57,624 nucleotides of DNA from Smithella sp. PtaU1.Bin162 (lineage in GTDB: Bacteria; Desulfobacterota; Syntrophia; Syntrophales; Smithellaceae): positions 1-57,624 of the forward strand of contig MVRV01000051.1 in NCBI GenBank assembly GCA_002068015.1, given 5' to 3'. Below are positions 27,856 through 37,751 of the stretch, piece by piece. Position numbers and translations under genes: made by a program. Position 1 is the first letter of the stretch; every line of letters starts with the position of its first letter. Below the pieces are notes generated by a model. It was not told where the DNA came from. It did no database searches and saw nothing but the letters and a program-made list of their open reading frames with translations.

Positions 27856-27879
27856 TACAAAAGAGGAAAACAAAATTTC

Positions 27880-27908
27880 TTGACATAAAATGGATATGTT
27901 TGTACTGT
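27880..27908 (+). promoter_or_regulatory. Putative promoter of the small Cys-protein gene
   Basis: TTGACA (27880-27885), 17 nt, TACTGT (27903-27908); it lies 25 nt after pilY1. The -35 is perfect, the -10 weak. Confidence 0.5.
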
Positions 27909-27946
27909 GACTTTCCAATTAACTGATTTATGTGGTGAAAAACATT

Positions 27947-28120
27947 ATGGGTACCGAGAAAAAATATTGTGTAATTTGTGCCTGGAGGGCCAATTGCCAA
28001 AAGCGTTTTAGTGTTGCCACCGACGCTTCCGGTAATGTTCATTGCCCCGATTATTCGCGCGATTTGTCCATTAAAGATAAAGATATTGACGATGCCGTAA
28101 AGAGGGAGAAAAACTCTTAG
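27947..28120 (+). CDS. Small cysteine-containing protein, function unknown
   Basis: The 57-aa protein has the pattern YCVICAWRANCQKRFS followed by HCPDYSRDL, four cysteines that could bind a metal. A charged tail follows. I believe similar short proteins occur in other deltaproteobacteria but cannot name a family. The ATG at 27947 is preferred to a GTG at 27932. The gene has its own candidate promoter and a strong terminator, so it appears to be a single-gene transcript between pilY1 and argS, and not leftover sequence. Confidence 0.65.
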   Translation: MGTEKKYCVICAWRANCQKRFSVATDASGNVHCPDYSRDLSIKDKDIDDAVKREKNS

Positions 28121-28150
28121 AACAAAACACTTGTTCCAGGCAAGAATCCG

Positions 28151-28190
28151 GTGACAAACAGCAGAAAATTGCGGTTTGTCACTTTTTTTT
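28151..28190 (+). terminator. Rho-independent terminator after the small Cys-protein gene
   Basis: GTGACAAAC (28151-28159) pairs with GTTTGTCAC (28174-28182) across a 14-nt loop, followed by eight T. Confidence 0.92.
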
Positions 28191-28299
28191 AATTTCGATT
28201 ATGGCTTGCACTTACTCTTGGGCAATGCTGAGTAATTTGGAATTTATAGAATTTGTTCCATAAAACATTGTTTGCGGGAAAGGATTGAATTAAATTTTC

Positions 28300-29967
28300 A
28301 TGAAAAATAAAATTGCTCGAATACTTTCTGATACAATCCGTGATTGTATAAGCCGCGGTCTATTGCCGGAAATTAACTTGCCCGGCGGCATTGAGGTGGA
28401 GGTCCCCGGAAACCCTGAGCATGGCGATTATGCATCCAATATCGCCATGATTTCCGCCGCGCAGGTCAAACAGAATCCACGAAAAATCGCCGCAGTTATT
28501 GAGGCAAACTTAGTTGATCCGGGAAATATTTTGGAAAAGACGCAAATTGCCGGACCCGGTTTTATTAACTTTTATATTAAAAATAGCGTCTGGCAGAATA
28601 CTTTGCAAATTATTCAGGAAAAAAATGAAGAATACGGCCGCCTGGATATCGGCGGTGCCCAAAAAGTGCAGGTGGAGTTTGTGAGCGCCAATCCCACCGG
28701 TCCTTTGCATATCGGACATGCCCGGGGTGCGGTGGTGGGGGATGTTGTGGCTAATCTGCTCAAAAATGCCGGCTATGCTGTGGATAAGGAATACTATATC
28801 AATGATGCGGGCAATCAGATGAATAATCTCGGTAAATCCGTGCTTTATCGTTACCGGGAGCTTTTCGGTGAAAAAATTGAATTTCCTGAAAATTGTTATC
28901 GTGGCGATTATATCAAAGACATTGCCGGCGATATCATGAAAAAGGAAGGTAATAAATACCTGATCTCGGATGAAGAGGCGACGATCCGTTATTTTACGGG
29001 AGTTGCCGGCGGAGTTATTCTGGAGGGAATTAAAGACGACCTGCGTGATTTCGGGGTGTTTTTTGACAATTATTTCAGCGAACGGGAATTATATAAGGAT
29101 GACGGCGTAGCGGAACTGCTTGATTCGTTGCAAAAACAGGGCTTTATTTATTCCGACGGTGAAACGCTATGGTTTAAGACGACGATGTATAATGATGAAA
29201 AAGATCGTGTCGTAGTCCGCAAGAATGGCGATCCGACATATTTTGCAGCCGATATTGCTTATCATAAAAATAAGTATGCCCGTGGTTATAAGATGATTGT
29301 TGATATCTGGGGTGCTGATCATCACGGCTATATGCCGAGGCTCTGGTCTGGAATTCAGGCGCTGGGTCAGGATAAAAGTTCTTTGAAAATTATTCTGGTG
29401 CAACTGGTGAATCTGTTGCGTGCCGGAGAGCCGGTGGCCATGTCCACCCGATCAGGCGAATTTGTGACACTGCGGGAAGTCCTTGATGAAGTAGGCAAAG
29501 ATGCCGCCCGTTATAATTTTCTGATGCGGAGATCCGACAGCCATCTCGATTTCGATCTGGAAGTGGCCAAAAAGCAATCTAATGAAAATCCCGTTTATTA
29601 CGTCCAGTATGCTCATGCCCGTATCTGTAGTATTTTGAAAATGGCCGAGGAACGCGGGATTGCACTTCCGGAGTATAAAGATATTGATCCGGCGCTTCTT
29701 CGGGAACAGGAAGAAATCAATTTAATGAAAATGATGGCGAAATATCCGGAGATGATTGAAGGGGCGGCAAGAACTCTTGAGCCGCACCGCATCACTTTTT
29801 ATTTGAATGAACTGGCCGGTATTTTTCACAGCTATTATAATAAGAACAAAGTTATTTCCGAAAACGAAAAACTAACCGCGGCCAGACTTTTTCTGTTGAG
29901 AACCGTTCTTATAGTTTTTAGAAATGCCTTGAATATTTTGGGTGTGGGTGCACCGGAAAAAATGTAA
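28300..29967 (+). CDS. argS: Arginyl-tRNA synthetase
   Basis: Class I synthetase of 555 aa that charges tRNA-Arg. The HIGH signature is in [16 protein letters not shown] (about 130), and the degenerate KMSKS region is [10 protein letters not shown], as in many ArgS proteins lacking the lysine. The N-terminal Add-1 domain and the C-terminal anticodon-binding helix bundle (DALR region) are complete. The next gene encodes a SPOR protein, the usual deltaproteobacterial neighbour. Confidence 0.96.
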   Translation: MKNKIARILSDTIRDCISRGLLPEINLPGGIEVEVPGNPEHGDYASNIAMISAAQVKQNPRKIAAVIEANLVDPGNILEKTQIAGPGFINFYIKNSVWQNTLQIIQEKNEEYGRLDIGGAQKVQVEFVSANPTGPLHIGHARGAVVGDVVANLLKNAGYAVDKEYYINDAGNQMNNLGKSVLYRYRELFGEKIEFPENCYRGDYIKDIAGDIMKKEGNKYLISDEEATIRYFTGVAGGVILEGIKDDLRDFGVFFDNYFSERELYKDDGVAELLDSLQKQGFIYSDGETLWFKTTMYNDEKDRVVVRKNGDPTYFAADIAYHKNKYARGYKMIVDIWGADHHGYMPRLWSGIQALGQDKSSLKIILVQLVNLLRAGEPVAMSTRSGEFVTLREVLDEVGKDAARYNFLMRRSDSHLDFDLEVAKKQSNENPVYYVQYAHARICSILKMAEERGIALPEYKDIDPALLREQEEINLMKMMAKYPEMIEGAARTLEPHRITFYLNELAGIFHSYYNKNKVISENEKLTAARLFLLRTVLIVFRNALNILGVGAPEKM

Positions 29968-30095
29968 TTTCAACCTCCTCAGCGTATGGGAATATACATT
30001 TACATCGCTTCTTTCTTGCCGCCTTGATATCATCTTTGATTTAAAAGCGGAATATGATATTGACGACTTCAGAGATATCTACAAGGTAGCTGACT

Positions 30096-30866
30096 ATGGC
30101 GTCCGATAATGTTAAAAATTTTGAATTAAAATTGGGAAAAACAGGTGTGGTGATAGTAATAGTCGGGGTAACCGCACTTTTGTGCTGTACTTTTCTCTTT
30201 GGCATTGCCGTAGGGAAAAATATTGATAGTTATCCGGAAAAAATAGCTTCCTTGCCTCAGCGGCTGCTTGCGCTTGTCTGGCGCCCGGCGAAAATGAAAG
30301 TCGCCCAAAGTACTTCCGTAAATAGAGCAGGACAAGATCAGACACCCAAAGCCGAAGATGTTGATCTTACTTTTTACAACACATTAACCAGCAAGAAGGG
30401 TGTGGCTAAAGAACAACCGATTCCGGATAAAAAAACTGCTATGGAAAAGCCGGCAGCACCGTCGCTTCTGCAGCAATCACGAAATGAAACCGGTTTGGTC
30501 CCTGTAGTTCCTAATCCGGAAGTAAAGAATAAACAGATTCCACCGGGACCTGCTGAAACTTCCGGAGATGAAATCGAAGCTAAGATCAAAGAAGCCGAGA
30601 CGGCCGTAGCAGGCGCAAAAAAATATTCCATCCAGGTAGCCTCTTTGAAAGACAAAACTAAAGCTGACGCCATGGGAAAAAAATTATCATTGATGGGTTA
30701 TGCACCGCGGATAGTAGAAAACAGTGTTCCCGGAAAAGGGAAGTGGTTTCGTGTTGTCATTGACGGTTTTGCCGGTAAAAATCAGGCGCAGGCGGCCGCC
30801 GAAAAAATTTCCGGTAAAACAGGCGCGAGCTGCATTGTCCGGCGTATGGATACTGCAAGTAACTAA
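30096..30866 (+). CDS. SPOR-domain inner-membrane protein
   Basis: The 256-aa protein has a short cytoplasmic N-terminus, one membrane helix (about 17-40), a Pro/Lys-rich periplasmic linker, and a C-terminal SPOR domain (about 172-250; KYSIQVASLKDKTKAD, then KWFRVVIDGFAG). SPOR domains bind denuded peptidoglycan at the septum, so a role in cell division or wall remodelling is likely. It resembles FtsN in layout but has no recognisable FtsN essential segment. Confidence 0.85.
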   Translation: MASDNVKNFELKLGKTGVVIVIVGVTALLCCTFLFGIAVGKNIDSYPEKIASLPQRLLALVWRPAKMKVAQSTSVNRAGQDQTPKAEDVDLTFYNTLTSKKGVAKEQPIPDKKTAMEKPAAPSLLQQSRNETGLVPVVPNPEVKNKQIPPGPAETSGDEIEAKIKEAETAVAGAKKYSIQVASLKDKTKADAMGKKLSLMGYAPRIVENSVPGKGKWFRVVIDGFAGKNQAQAAAEKISGKTGASCIVRRMDTASN

Positions 30867-30891
30867 AAAATGAAATCGGGTTTAATTTGAT

Positions 30892-32220
30892 ATGTTTGAA
30901 AATCTATCGGAAAAGCTGGAAGGTATTTTTAAGAAGCTGAAAGGGCGGGGGATATTAAATGAGGAAAGCGTCAATGTCGCTCTCAAGGAAATCCGTATTG
31001 CTCTTCTGGAAGCTGATGTTAACTTCAAAGTTGTTAAGGATTTTATTGAAGATGTTCGCATCAAGGCGGTCGGCCGGGAAGTTCTTGACAGCATTACTCC
31101 CGGGCAACAGGTAGTAAAAATTGTTCATGACCAGCTGGTTAAACTCATGGGCGGAGTCAATACCAATATCAAATTCGGTGCCCGGATTCCGGCTCCGTTG
31201 ATGCTCGTTGGTTTACAAGGCTGCGGTAAAACAACAACTGCTGTTAAACTGGCGCGGCTGTTGTCGCGGGAGAAAAAAGTCTATCTGGTTTCGGCGGATG
31301 TTTACCGACCGGCGGCGATGGAACAACTTGCCGTTTTAGGCCGGCAAATAAATGCCGGTGTTTTTGCTGCAGGCAATCTGAAAAATCCGGTAGAAATATG
31401 TGTTCAGGCTGTTGAAGAGGCCAAAAGAGAAGGTTGTGAAGTTGTTATAATCGATACCGCCGGTCGTTTGCATATCGACGAGGCGCTCATGGATGAACTC
31501 AAAAATATCAAAGCCGGTGTCAATCCGGCGGAGATTCTTTATGTTGCCGATGCCATGACCGGCCAGGATGCTGTCAATGTCGGGAGTAAATTTAACGATC
31601 TGATCGGCATTGACGGTATTATCATGACCAAAATGGATGGTGATGCCCGCGGTGGTGCTGCTCTTTCACTACAGGCAGTAGTCGGGAAACCGATAAAATT
31701 TGTGGGGATTGGAGAAAAGGTCGATGCCCTGGAAGTCTTTCATCCGGAAAGAATGGCCTCCCGGATTCTTGGTATGGGGGACATTTTGAGCCTGGTCGAA
31801 AAAGCTCAGGCCAACGTCGATGAAAAAGAATCCCTGCAATTGCAAAAGAAAATCAGGAAAAACGAATTTTCTCTGGAAGATTTTCGTAATCAGTTGACGC
31901 AAATGAGGAAAATGGGATCGCTCAAAGACGTACTGGGAATGATTCCGGGGCTGAACAAGGTCAAAGCTCTGAAAAATGTGGAACCTGATGATAAGGAATT
32001 AATAAAAATTACGGCTATTATTGATTCCATGACAAAGAAGGAACGTTTAAATTACTTGTGCATAGACGGTCGACGACGAAAAAGGATTGCTTTAGGCAGT
32101 GGCACTTCTGTTCAGGATGTGAACAAACTACTGAAAAACTATGTTGATATTAGAAAAATGATGAAAAAATTTAGTAATAAAGGCGGTATTCGATCTTTAA
32201 TGCGGAATTTTCCCTTTTAA
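30892..32220 (+). CDS. ffh: Signal recognition particle GTPase Ffh
   Basis: The 442-aa protein has the N domain, the G domain with GLQGCGKTTTAVKLA (P-loop, about 105), DTAGR and TKMDGDARGG. The C-terminal M domain (from about 300) binds SRP RNA and signal sequences. Its M domain is shorter in methionines than some, with the RNA-binding SGTSVQDVNKLL motif present. It targets membrane proteins co-translationally and leads the conserved ffh-rpsP-trmD block. Confidence 0.97.
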   Translation: MFENLSEKLEGIFKKLKGRGILNEESVNVALKEIRIALLEADVNFKVVKDFIEDVRIKAVGREVLDSITPGQQVVKIVHDQLVKLMGGVNTNIKFGARIPAPLMLVGLQGCGKTTTAVKLARLLSREKKVYLVSADVYRPAAMEQLAVLGRQINAGVFAAGNLKNPVEICVQAVEEAKREGCEVVIIDTAGRLHIDEALMDELKNIKAGVNPAEILYVADAMTGQDAVNVGSKFNDLIGIDGIIMTKMDGDARGGAALSLQAVVGKPIKFVGIGEKVDALEVFHPERMASRILGMGDILSLVEKAQANVDEKESLQLQKKIRKNEFSLEDFRNQLTQMRKMGSLKDVLGMIPGLNKVKALKNVEPDDKELIKITAIIDSMTKKERLNYLCIDGRRRKRIALGSGTSVQDVNKLLKNYVDIRKMMKKFSNKGGIRSLMRNFPF

Positions 32221-32286
32221 ATTAAAAAAAACTGTGATAAAAAATTGAGGTAAAAATTATTCTGAAGGAGGTTTTATTTAAAATCA

Positions 32287-32541
32287 ATGGCGGTTAAAAT
32301 CAGGCTTACTCGTGCGGGTGCAAAAAGCAAACCCTATTATCGTATCGTGGCGGCGGATGTGGATTTCCCTCGTGATGGGAAGTTTTTGGAAATTTTAGGC
32401 AATTATGATCCCAAAAAGAATCCGGCAGAAATAAATTTGAAGGAAGACCGTGTACGGAATTGGTTGTCCAAAGGTGCCAAAGCAACCTTAACTGTTTCGA
32501 ACTTATTGAAAGCAAAGGGTATCGAAGCAAGGGTAAAATAA
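32287..32541 (+). CDS. rpsP: 30S ribosomal protein S16
   Basis: The 84-aa protein matches S16 throughout (VKIRLTRAGAKSKPYYRIV, then LGNYDPKKNP). It is a primary assembly protein of the small subunit. A strong AAGGAGG lies about 15 nt before the ATG, longer than optimal spacing; no better start is in frame. Confidence 0.97.
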   Translation: MAVKIRLTRAGAKSKPYYRIVAADVDFPRDGKFLEILGNYDPKKNPAEINLKEDRVRNWLSKGAKATLTVSNLLKAKGIEARVK

Positions 32542-32670
32542 GATTTACGTCGGCGTTTTGATCAATGATGAAGCAGAATGGCGGTTTTGCAGAGCCTAAT
32601 ATTAATGTGAATCGTTAAATTATAGTGATTTTCCCGAAAGAACTAACCAAAATCTGTGGAGGTTGTTGTG

Positions 32671-32901
32671 ATGAAAGAGTTGATCAAGTATGTAGCTCAG
32701 TCTTTAGTGGATAATCCGGATAAGGTTGAAGTGACGGAAGTTGTTGGTGAACAAACATCCGTCATTGAATTACGTGTGGCAAAGGAAGATTTGGGTAAAG
32801 TCATTGGAAAACAGGGCAGAACTGCAAAGGCTATTCGCACAATTTTAAGTGCCGCTTCAACTAAAGTTCACAAACGGGCAGTTTTGGAAATAATTGAATA
32901 A
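32671..32901 (+). CDS. khpA: KH-domain RNA-binding protein KhpA
   Basis: This 76-aa protein is a single KH domain with the GxxG loop in [16 protein letters not shown]. KhpA-type proteins bind RNA and lie between rpsP and rimM in many bacteria, as here. The ATG at 32671, 8 nt after GGAGG, is the start; a reading five codons longer begins within the ribosome site. Confidence 0.94.
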   Translation: MKELIKYVAQSLVDNPDKVEVTEVVGEQTSVIELRVAKEDLGKVIGKQGRTAKAIRTILSAASTKVHKRAVLEIIE

Positions 32902-32904
32902 AAA

Positions 32905-33402
32905 ATGGATCTCTTTGTTATTGGTGAGATCGTAAAAACCCGCGGTCTCCATGGGTGTCTAAAGGTTTGGACACAACTGGAGACGAAAAATATTCTTCCC
33001 GGTCTCGAAATTGTTTATCTTGAGGACAAGCAGGGGCAGAAGAAAAGTCACGTTCTCAGGAAGTTGTGGTCATCCGGTAAATTTTTCCTTCTCGATCTGA
33101 AAGATGTTGCAGACATAGATTCGGCTAAAAAATTAGTCGGGTATAAAGTAATGATACCCCGGGATATGCTCAGAAATCTGCCGGAAGGAGAATATTACTG
33201 TCGGGATATTGTCGGGCTCGACGTATATAGTGAAGAAGGAGAACATCTTGGCCGGATCGAATCAATTTTCCCGACGGGTGGTAATGATGTCTATGTCTGC
33301 AAAGGGCAAAGAGAAATTCTTCTGCCGGCCATTGCCGATGTAATCCGGTTTATAGATCTTGATAAAAAAATTATGACGGTAAGATTACTGGAAGGACTTT
33401 AA
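32905..33402 (+). CDS. rimM: 16S rRNA processing protein RimM
   Basis: The 165-aa protein has the RimM barrel at the N-terminus ([17 protein letters not shown]) and the PRC-barrel-like C-terminal half ([14 protein letters not shown], then LLPAIADVI). It binds S19 and helps maturation of the 30S head. It follows khpA by 3 nt and trmD follows by 2 nt. Confidence 0.95.
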   Translation: MDLFVIGEIVKTRGLHGCLKVWTQLETKNILPGLEIVYLEDKQGQKKSHVLRKLWSSGKFFLLDLKDVADIDSAKKLVGYKVMIPRDMLRNLPEGEYYCRDIVGLDVYSEEGEHLGRIESIFPTGGNDVYVCKGQREILLPAIADVIRFIDLDKKIMTVRLLEGL

Positions 33403-33404
33403 AG

Positions 33405-34142
33405 GTGATTAAATTTGATGTCCTTTCCATTTTTCCGGATATGTTTTTGTCGCCACTTAGTTTCAGCCTGTTGAAAAAAGCTCAGGAAAAAGGTCTGATA
33501 ACTGTTTGTCTGCATGATATCCGCAACTGGACTTCCGATAAGCACAAAATGACTGATGACGCTCCCTATGGTGGTGGTTGCGGTATGGTGATGAAAGTAG
33601 AACCGGTGGAAAGGGCTCTTTCTGAAATTAAAAGAGAAAGCGGAGAATCTCATGTTGTTTTAATGACTCCGCAAGGAGAAACATTTAATCAAAAAATTGC
33701 CGCTGAGCTGGCCCGCCAAACACAAATTGTTCTTATTTGCGGCCGCTATGAAGGCGTTGATGAGAGAATAAGAACGCATCTGGTTGACCGTGAAATATCC
33801 ATCGGCGATTTTATTTTGACCGGTGGCGAACTTTCCGCCATGATCCTGATAGATGCGATTTCCCGTCTTGTTCCCGGAGTTTTGGGTAATGCCGAGTCGT
33901 CATGCTGTGAATCATTTACGAATGGGCTTCTGGAGTATCCGCAGTATACCAGGCCGCCGGAATACAAGGGATTGAGTGTACCGGAGGTGCTAATGTCCGG
34001 GAATCATGCCGAAATTGAACGCTGGCGCAGATATGAATCACTGAAAAGAACATATAAGCGCCGGCCGGATTTACTCCAAAAAATTATGTTATCTGACGAA
34101 GATAAGAAGAAGTTGGCTCAAATTAAAATTGAAGATACATAA
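33405..34142 (+). CDS. trmD: tRNA (guanine37-N1)-methyltransferase
   Basis: The SPOUT enzyme methylates G37 next to the anticodon, preventing frameshifts. The 245-aa sequence shows [25 protein letters not shown] and [12 protein letters not shown], the knot and cofactor loops. It starts at GTG, with GGAAGGA upstream inside the end of rimM. Confidence 0.97.
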   Translation: MIKFDVLSIFPDMFLSPLSFSLLKKAQEKGLITVCLHDIRNWTSDKHKMTDDAPYGGGCGMVMKVEPVERALSEIKRESGESHVVLMTPQGETFNQKIAAELARQTQIVLICGRYEGVDERIRTHLVDREISIGDFILTGGELSAMILIDAISRLVPGVLGNAESSCCESFTNGLLEYPQYTRPPEYKGLSVPEVLMSGNHAEIERWRRYESLKRTYKRRPDLLQKIMLSDEDKKKLAQIKIEDT

Positions 34143-34232
34143 AGTCTTGATTTTAAGAAGAGATTGAGGTAATAGAAGCAACTTTTTTTTCAGGCGGAAT
34201 ATTTTTCCTGTTTGCGAACGGATAAAGCGTTT

Positions 34233-34784
34233 ATGCTTTACATAGCTCTTTTACATTATCCGGTTTATAATAAAAAAGGCGAGATAGTGACCACTGCTAT
34301 TGCCAATATGGATATTCATGATATAGCCAGATTGGCGAAAACATACGGCGTGCAAAATTTTTTTGTGGTTAATCCGCTTTCCGCCCAGAGAGATCTGGCC
34401 TGTGAAATTATCAGCCACTGGAGCCGGGGTTATGGAGCGATTTTCAATCCGTCACGCCGGGAGGCTTTTGAACTGGTCAGATTTAAGGCAAATCTTGAAG
34501 AGGTCAAAGCTGAAATAGCCTTGCAGTCAGGTTCTCCGCCACGAACAGTTGTTACCGGTGCTAACTTTAAAGAAGGATTTTTGTCTTATGCCGATCTGAA
34601 AAAAACGATGAGAAATGATAATTTGCCTTATCTGATAATTTTTGGTACAGGATGGGGGATTTCCGAAGAAATAGTTAAGCAGGCCGATTACCGATTGGAG
34701 CCGGTGCGTGGTGTTGGAAATTACAATCATCTGGCGGTGAGGTCGGCGGCAGCCATAATCATTGACCGGATAATGAAAGATTAA
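34233..34784 (+). CDS. SPOUT-type RNA methyltransferase (COG4752-like)
   Basis: The 183-aa protein begins MLYIALLHYPVYNKKGEIV, the conserved opening of a trmD-linked family of putative SAM-dependent RNA methyltransferases. The C-terminal GTGWGISEEI and VGNYNHLAVRSAAAI resemble the SPOUT knot. The ATG at 34233 fits the family start; a TTG seven codons earlier is unlikely. The RNA target is not known to me. It lies between trmD and rplS. Confidence 0.78.
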   Translation: MLYIALLHYPVYNKKGEIVTTAIANMDIHDIARLAKTYGVQNFFVVNPLSAQRDLACEIISHWSRGYGAIFNPSRREAFELVRFKANLEEVKAEIALQSGSPPRTVVTGANFKEGFLSYADLKKTMRNDNLPYLIIFGTGWGISEEIVKQADYRLEPVRGVGNYNHLAVRSAAAIIIDRIMKD

Positions 34785-34824
34785 ATAAAATAATTAATGC
34801 CAGTGTGGCAGGAGGAAATATAAA

Positions 34825-35172
34825 ATGAATATTGTGGAAATGATCGAAAAAGAACACATGAGGGGAGATATTCCCGGTTTTAAGGCCGGTGACACGGTTA
34901 AAGTATATGTGCGAATCATCGAAGGCCAGAAACAAAGAATTCAGGCTTTTGAAGGTGTGGTAATCCGCAAGCGGCGTGGCAGCAGCCGTGCCAATTTTAC
35001 AGTCAGAAAAGTTTCTTACGGTATCGGTGTAGAAAGAACCTTCCCTTTGCATTCGCCGGTTATTGACCGGATTGAGGTTGTTACACGGGGGAAGGTACAT
35101 AGATCTCGCCTTTACTACTTAAGAAGTTTACGTGGTAAAAAAGCAAGGATTAAAGAACAGGCGAATAATTAA
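34825..35172 (+). CDS. rplS: 50S ribosomal protein L19
   Basis: The 115-aa protein matches L19 ([55 protein letters not shown]). It sits at the subunit interface. GGAGG lies 9 nt before the ATG. A gap of 164 bp to rnhB follows. Confidence 0.97.
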   Translation: MNIVEMIEKEHMRGDIPGFKAGDTVKVYVRIIEGQKQRIQAFEGVVIRKRRGSSRANFTVRKVSYGIGVERTFPLHSPVIDRIEVVTRGKVHRSRLYYLRSLRGKKARIKEQANN

Positions 35173-35336
35173 TAATAATTTGTGTTCATCCGGATACCCG
35201 GGGCGTCGGGGGAATGTTGAAAAATCTTTTTTGCATTTCGTGCCGCTGTCTGTATCAGAAAATGAAGGCAATTTGTTGGTTGTCCTTGCCGAAAAAAGCC
35301 GGAAAATAAAAGGCCTGCTCATTTACCGAGTTTCCA

Positions 35337-35957
35337 ATGGACACATTTGAAAAGCTTGCCTACCAAGAAGGTTACAAGGTTATTGCCGGTATTGATGAAG
35401 CAGGCCGAGGGCCTTTGGCTGGTCCTGTTGTTGCTGCGGCCGTAATCTTTCCTTCCGGTTATTACAATAAAGAGATTAACGATTCCAAAAAAGTTCCCGC
35501 CCGAAAAAGAGAAATACTATATGATGTCATCAACCGGGAAGCAATTGCCGTTGGTGTCGGTATAGCCGAAGCTGATGTGATCGATCGTATTAATGTTCTA
35601 CAGGCTTCCCTGGTGTCCATGCGTGAGGCGGTTTTGGAACTCTCCTGCCCGCCGGACTTTCTTTTAATTGACGGGCTGCACAGAATTCCTTTCCGTATAG
35701 CACAAAAACCGCTGGTAAGAGGTGATGCTTTGAGTGTTTCCATTGCCGCCGCATCAATAATTGCCAAGGTTTCCCGTGACCGGATTATGGAAATGTATCA
35801 TCGCCAGTTTCCCCAGTATAATTTTCTACGCAATAAAGGTTATGGGACAAAAGAACATCGTGACGCCATAAAAGAGTTCGGTCTGTGTAAAATACATCGG
35901 AAAACATTCCATGTAAAAAGTCTGAATGTAAACCAAACCTCTCTGGACTTATTTTAG
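35337..35957 (+). CDS. rnhB: Ribonuclease HII
   Basis: The 206-aa enzyme cuts RNA in RNA-DNA hybrids and at single ribonucleotides. The catalytic acidic residues are in GIDEAGRGPLAGPVV and in LLIDGLHR, plus AASIIAKVSRDR. Standard placement after rplS and before yraN. Confidence 0.97.
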   Translation: MDTFEKLAYQEGYKVIAGIDEAGRGPLAGPVVAAAVIFPSGYYNKEINDSKKVPARKREILYDVINREAIAVGVGIAEADVIDRINVLQASLVSMREAVLELSCPPDFLLIDGLHRIPFRIAQKPLVRGDALSVSIAAASIIAKVSRDRIMEMYHRQFPQYNFLRNKGYGTKEHRDAIKEFGLCKIHRKTFHVKSLNVNQTSLDLF

Positions 35958-35960
35958 CAA

Positions 35961-36338
35961 ATGAAAGATAAAACAAAAATAGCTACCGGAAAAGAAGGGG
36001 AGAGAATTGCGGCGGCTTTTTTGAAAAAAAACGGCTACCGCATTTGTGAAACTAACTTTCGTTGTCCTCTGGGTGAAATTGATATTGTTGCCCGGGAAAA
36101 AACAGGCGAAATTGTTTTTATCGAAGTTAAAACCAGGAAATCGCGGGAATTGGGCTATCCCGAACAGGCTGTCAATACAAAAAAACAGAGAAAGATGTCG
36201 CAGTTGGCTTTATGGTATCTGCAGAAAAAGAAACTTACCGAAATCAACGCCCGTTTTGACGTAATAGCGATTACGCTCCTGCCTTGCGGGCCGGAAATTA
36301 AATTAATACAAAATGCTTTTGATGTTATTGCGAACTAA
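35961..36338 (+). CDS. yraN: UPF0102 endonuclease-like protein YraN
   Basis: The 125-aa protein has the restriction-endonuclease-like core GEIDIVAREKTGEIVFIEVKTR, whose D-ExK residues would bind metal, but its role is not established. GxEGERIAAAFLKKNGY at the N-terminus is typical. It starts 3 nt after rnhB and its end overlaps the convergent UDP-glucose dehydrogenase gene by 4 nt. Confidence 0.9.
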   Translation: MKDKTKIATGKEGERIAAAFLKKNGYRICETNFRCPLGEIDIVAREKTGEIVFIEVKTRKSRELGYPEQAVNTKKQRKMSQLALWYLQKKKLTEINARFDVIAITLLPCGPEIKLIQNAFDVIAN

Positions 36339-37729
36339 GCATCCGGTGAAACCTTAAAGTGACTCAGCGCCGGCTTGCCGATTGGATAGACATTAAAGCC
36401 GATCTTAAAACATTTTTTATGGTCGAGAATATTCCGACCGTCAAAAAGAAAAGCCGGTTTAATCATCGATTTGTATATTTTCTTATAATCCAGCTTCCTG
36501 TATAAATTCCAGTCGGTCAATAGGGCCAAAGCATGACAGCCGGAGGCAGCGCGATAAGGATCTTCCGTATAAGTAATTTCCCCGTTTTCATCTTTAAGAT
36601 CAAAGGCCGCATTTTTCAGGGCTTTCGGATCGGAAATAATTACCTGGGCATGTTCCGCGAGTAATCGGTGAGTGATGTGGATTGCCGGGCTTTCCCGTGT
36701 ATCACCGGTATCAGCTTTAAAGGCAAAGCCCAGAATACAGATTTTTTTCCCGGCCAGGGTGTTGAACATGGAACTGAGAATATTGGCAATAAATCGTTCC
36801 TGCTGATACTCATTGATTTTTACGACACTTTCCCAATAACTTGCTACTTCCGGCAATCCATAGTAATTGCAGAGATAGACAAGATTCAAAATATCTTTTT
36901 TAAAGCAGGAACCGCCAAAGCCGATGCTGGCATTAAGGAATTTAGAGCCTATGCGACTATCCATTCCCACGGCGCGGGCTACTTCTGTTACGTCAGCGTC
37001 GGCTTTTTCGCACAATGCGGAGACGGCGTTGATTGAGGAAACCCGTTGAGCCAAAAAAGCATTGGCGACCAGCTTGGAAAGTTCACTACTCCATATATTG
37101 GATGTTATTATTTTATCTTTGGGGATCCAGCGGGCATAAATATCGCTGAGCTCCGCCCGGGCTTTCAAACCGCTTTTTGTTTCCCGGGAGCCTATCAGAA
37201 TCCGGTCGGGGTTTTCCAGATCGTTCATTGCCGTGCCTTCAGCCATAAATTCGGGGTTGGAGAGGACTTCAAAGGAAATCTTTCCTTTGGCCGAACTTAA
37301 TATCCTTTCCATGGCCAGTGCCGTTTTAACCGGCAGAGTGCTTTTCTCGATAACAATTTTTGATGAGCGGGAGTGCTCTAAGATTTGTCGTGCGGTCTTT
37401 TCCCAGTATTGCAGATCGGCGGCCATTCCTGCTCCTGTGCCGAACATTTTTGTCGGCGTATTTACGCTGACAAAAATAATATCGTTTTCTTTAATCTGAT
37501 TTTCAATATCCCTGGCAAAAAATAAATTCTTACCGCGGGTTTTTCGAACAATTTCATCAAGACCCGGTTCATAAACCGGCAATTCGGAGGAATTCCAGGC
37601 ATCAATACGTTCATGACTGATATCGACTACGGTCACCCGATAATCAGGGCATTTGTATGCGATCATGGCCATTGAAGGTCCGCCCACATAACCGGCTCCG
37701 ATACAAAGAATTTTTTTCTTGATGTTCAT
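36335..37729 (-). CDS. ugd: UDP-glucose 6-dehydrogenase, eukaryotic-like type
   Basis: The 464-aa enzyme oxidises UDP-glucose to UDP-glucuronate with two NAD+. It shows IGAGYVGGPSMAMIA, the catalytic Cys in SIGFGGSCFKKDILNLVYL, and VSVNTPTK. The segments RVTVVDISHERIDAWNS and PEVASYWESVVKINEYQ look strikingly like animal and plant UGDH, unlike the shorter E. coli Ugd. The decarboxylase gene lies 22 nt upstream in the same direction, so UDP-glucuronate probably passes to UDP-xylose. Confidence 0.93.
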   Translation of the reverse strand: MNIKKKILCIGAGYVGGPSMAMIAYKCPDYRVTVVDISHERIDAWNSSELPVYEPGLDEIVRKTRGKNLFFARDIENQIKENDIIFVSVNTPTKMFGTGAGMAADLQYWEKTARQILEHSRSSKIVIEKSTLPVKTALAMERILSSAKGKISFEVLSNPEFMAEGTAMNDLENPDRILIGSRETKSGLKARAELSDIYARWIPKDKIITSNIWSSELSKLVANAFLAQRVSSINAVSALCEKADADVTEVARAVGMDSRIGSKFLNASIGFGGSCFKKDILNLVYLCNYYGLPEVASYWESVVKINEYQQERFIANILSSMFNTLAGKKICILGFAFKADTGDTRESPAIHITHRLLAEHAQVIISDPKALKNAAFDLKDENGEITYTEDPYRAASGCHALALLTDWNLYRKLDYKKIYKSMIKPAFLFDGRNILDHKKCFKIGFNVYPIGKPALSHFKVSPDA

Positions 37730-37751
37730 CTTTCCAATATTCCTCCGGTAA

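Noticed and set aside
35132..35350. 72-codon open frame between rplS and rnhB
   Set aside because: It overlaps rplS and rnhB, has no ribosome site of its own after the rplS stop and no recognisable family. A 31-codon alternative at 35215 behind GGGGGA is equally unsupported.
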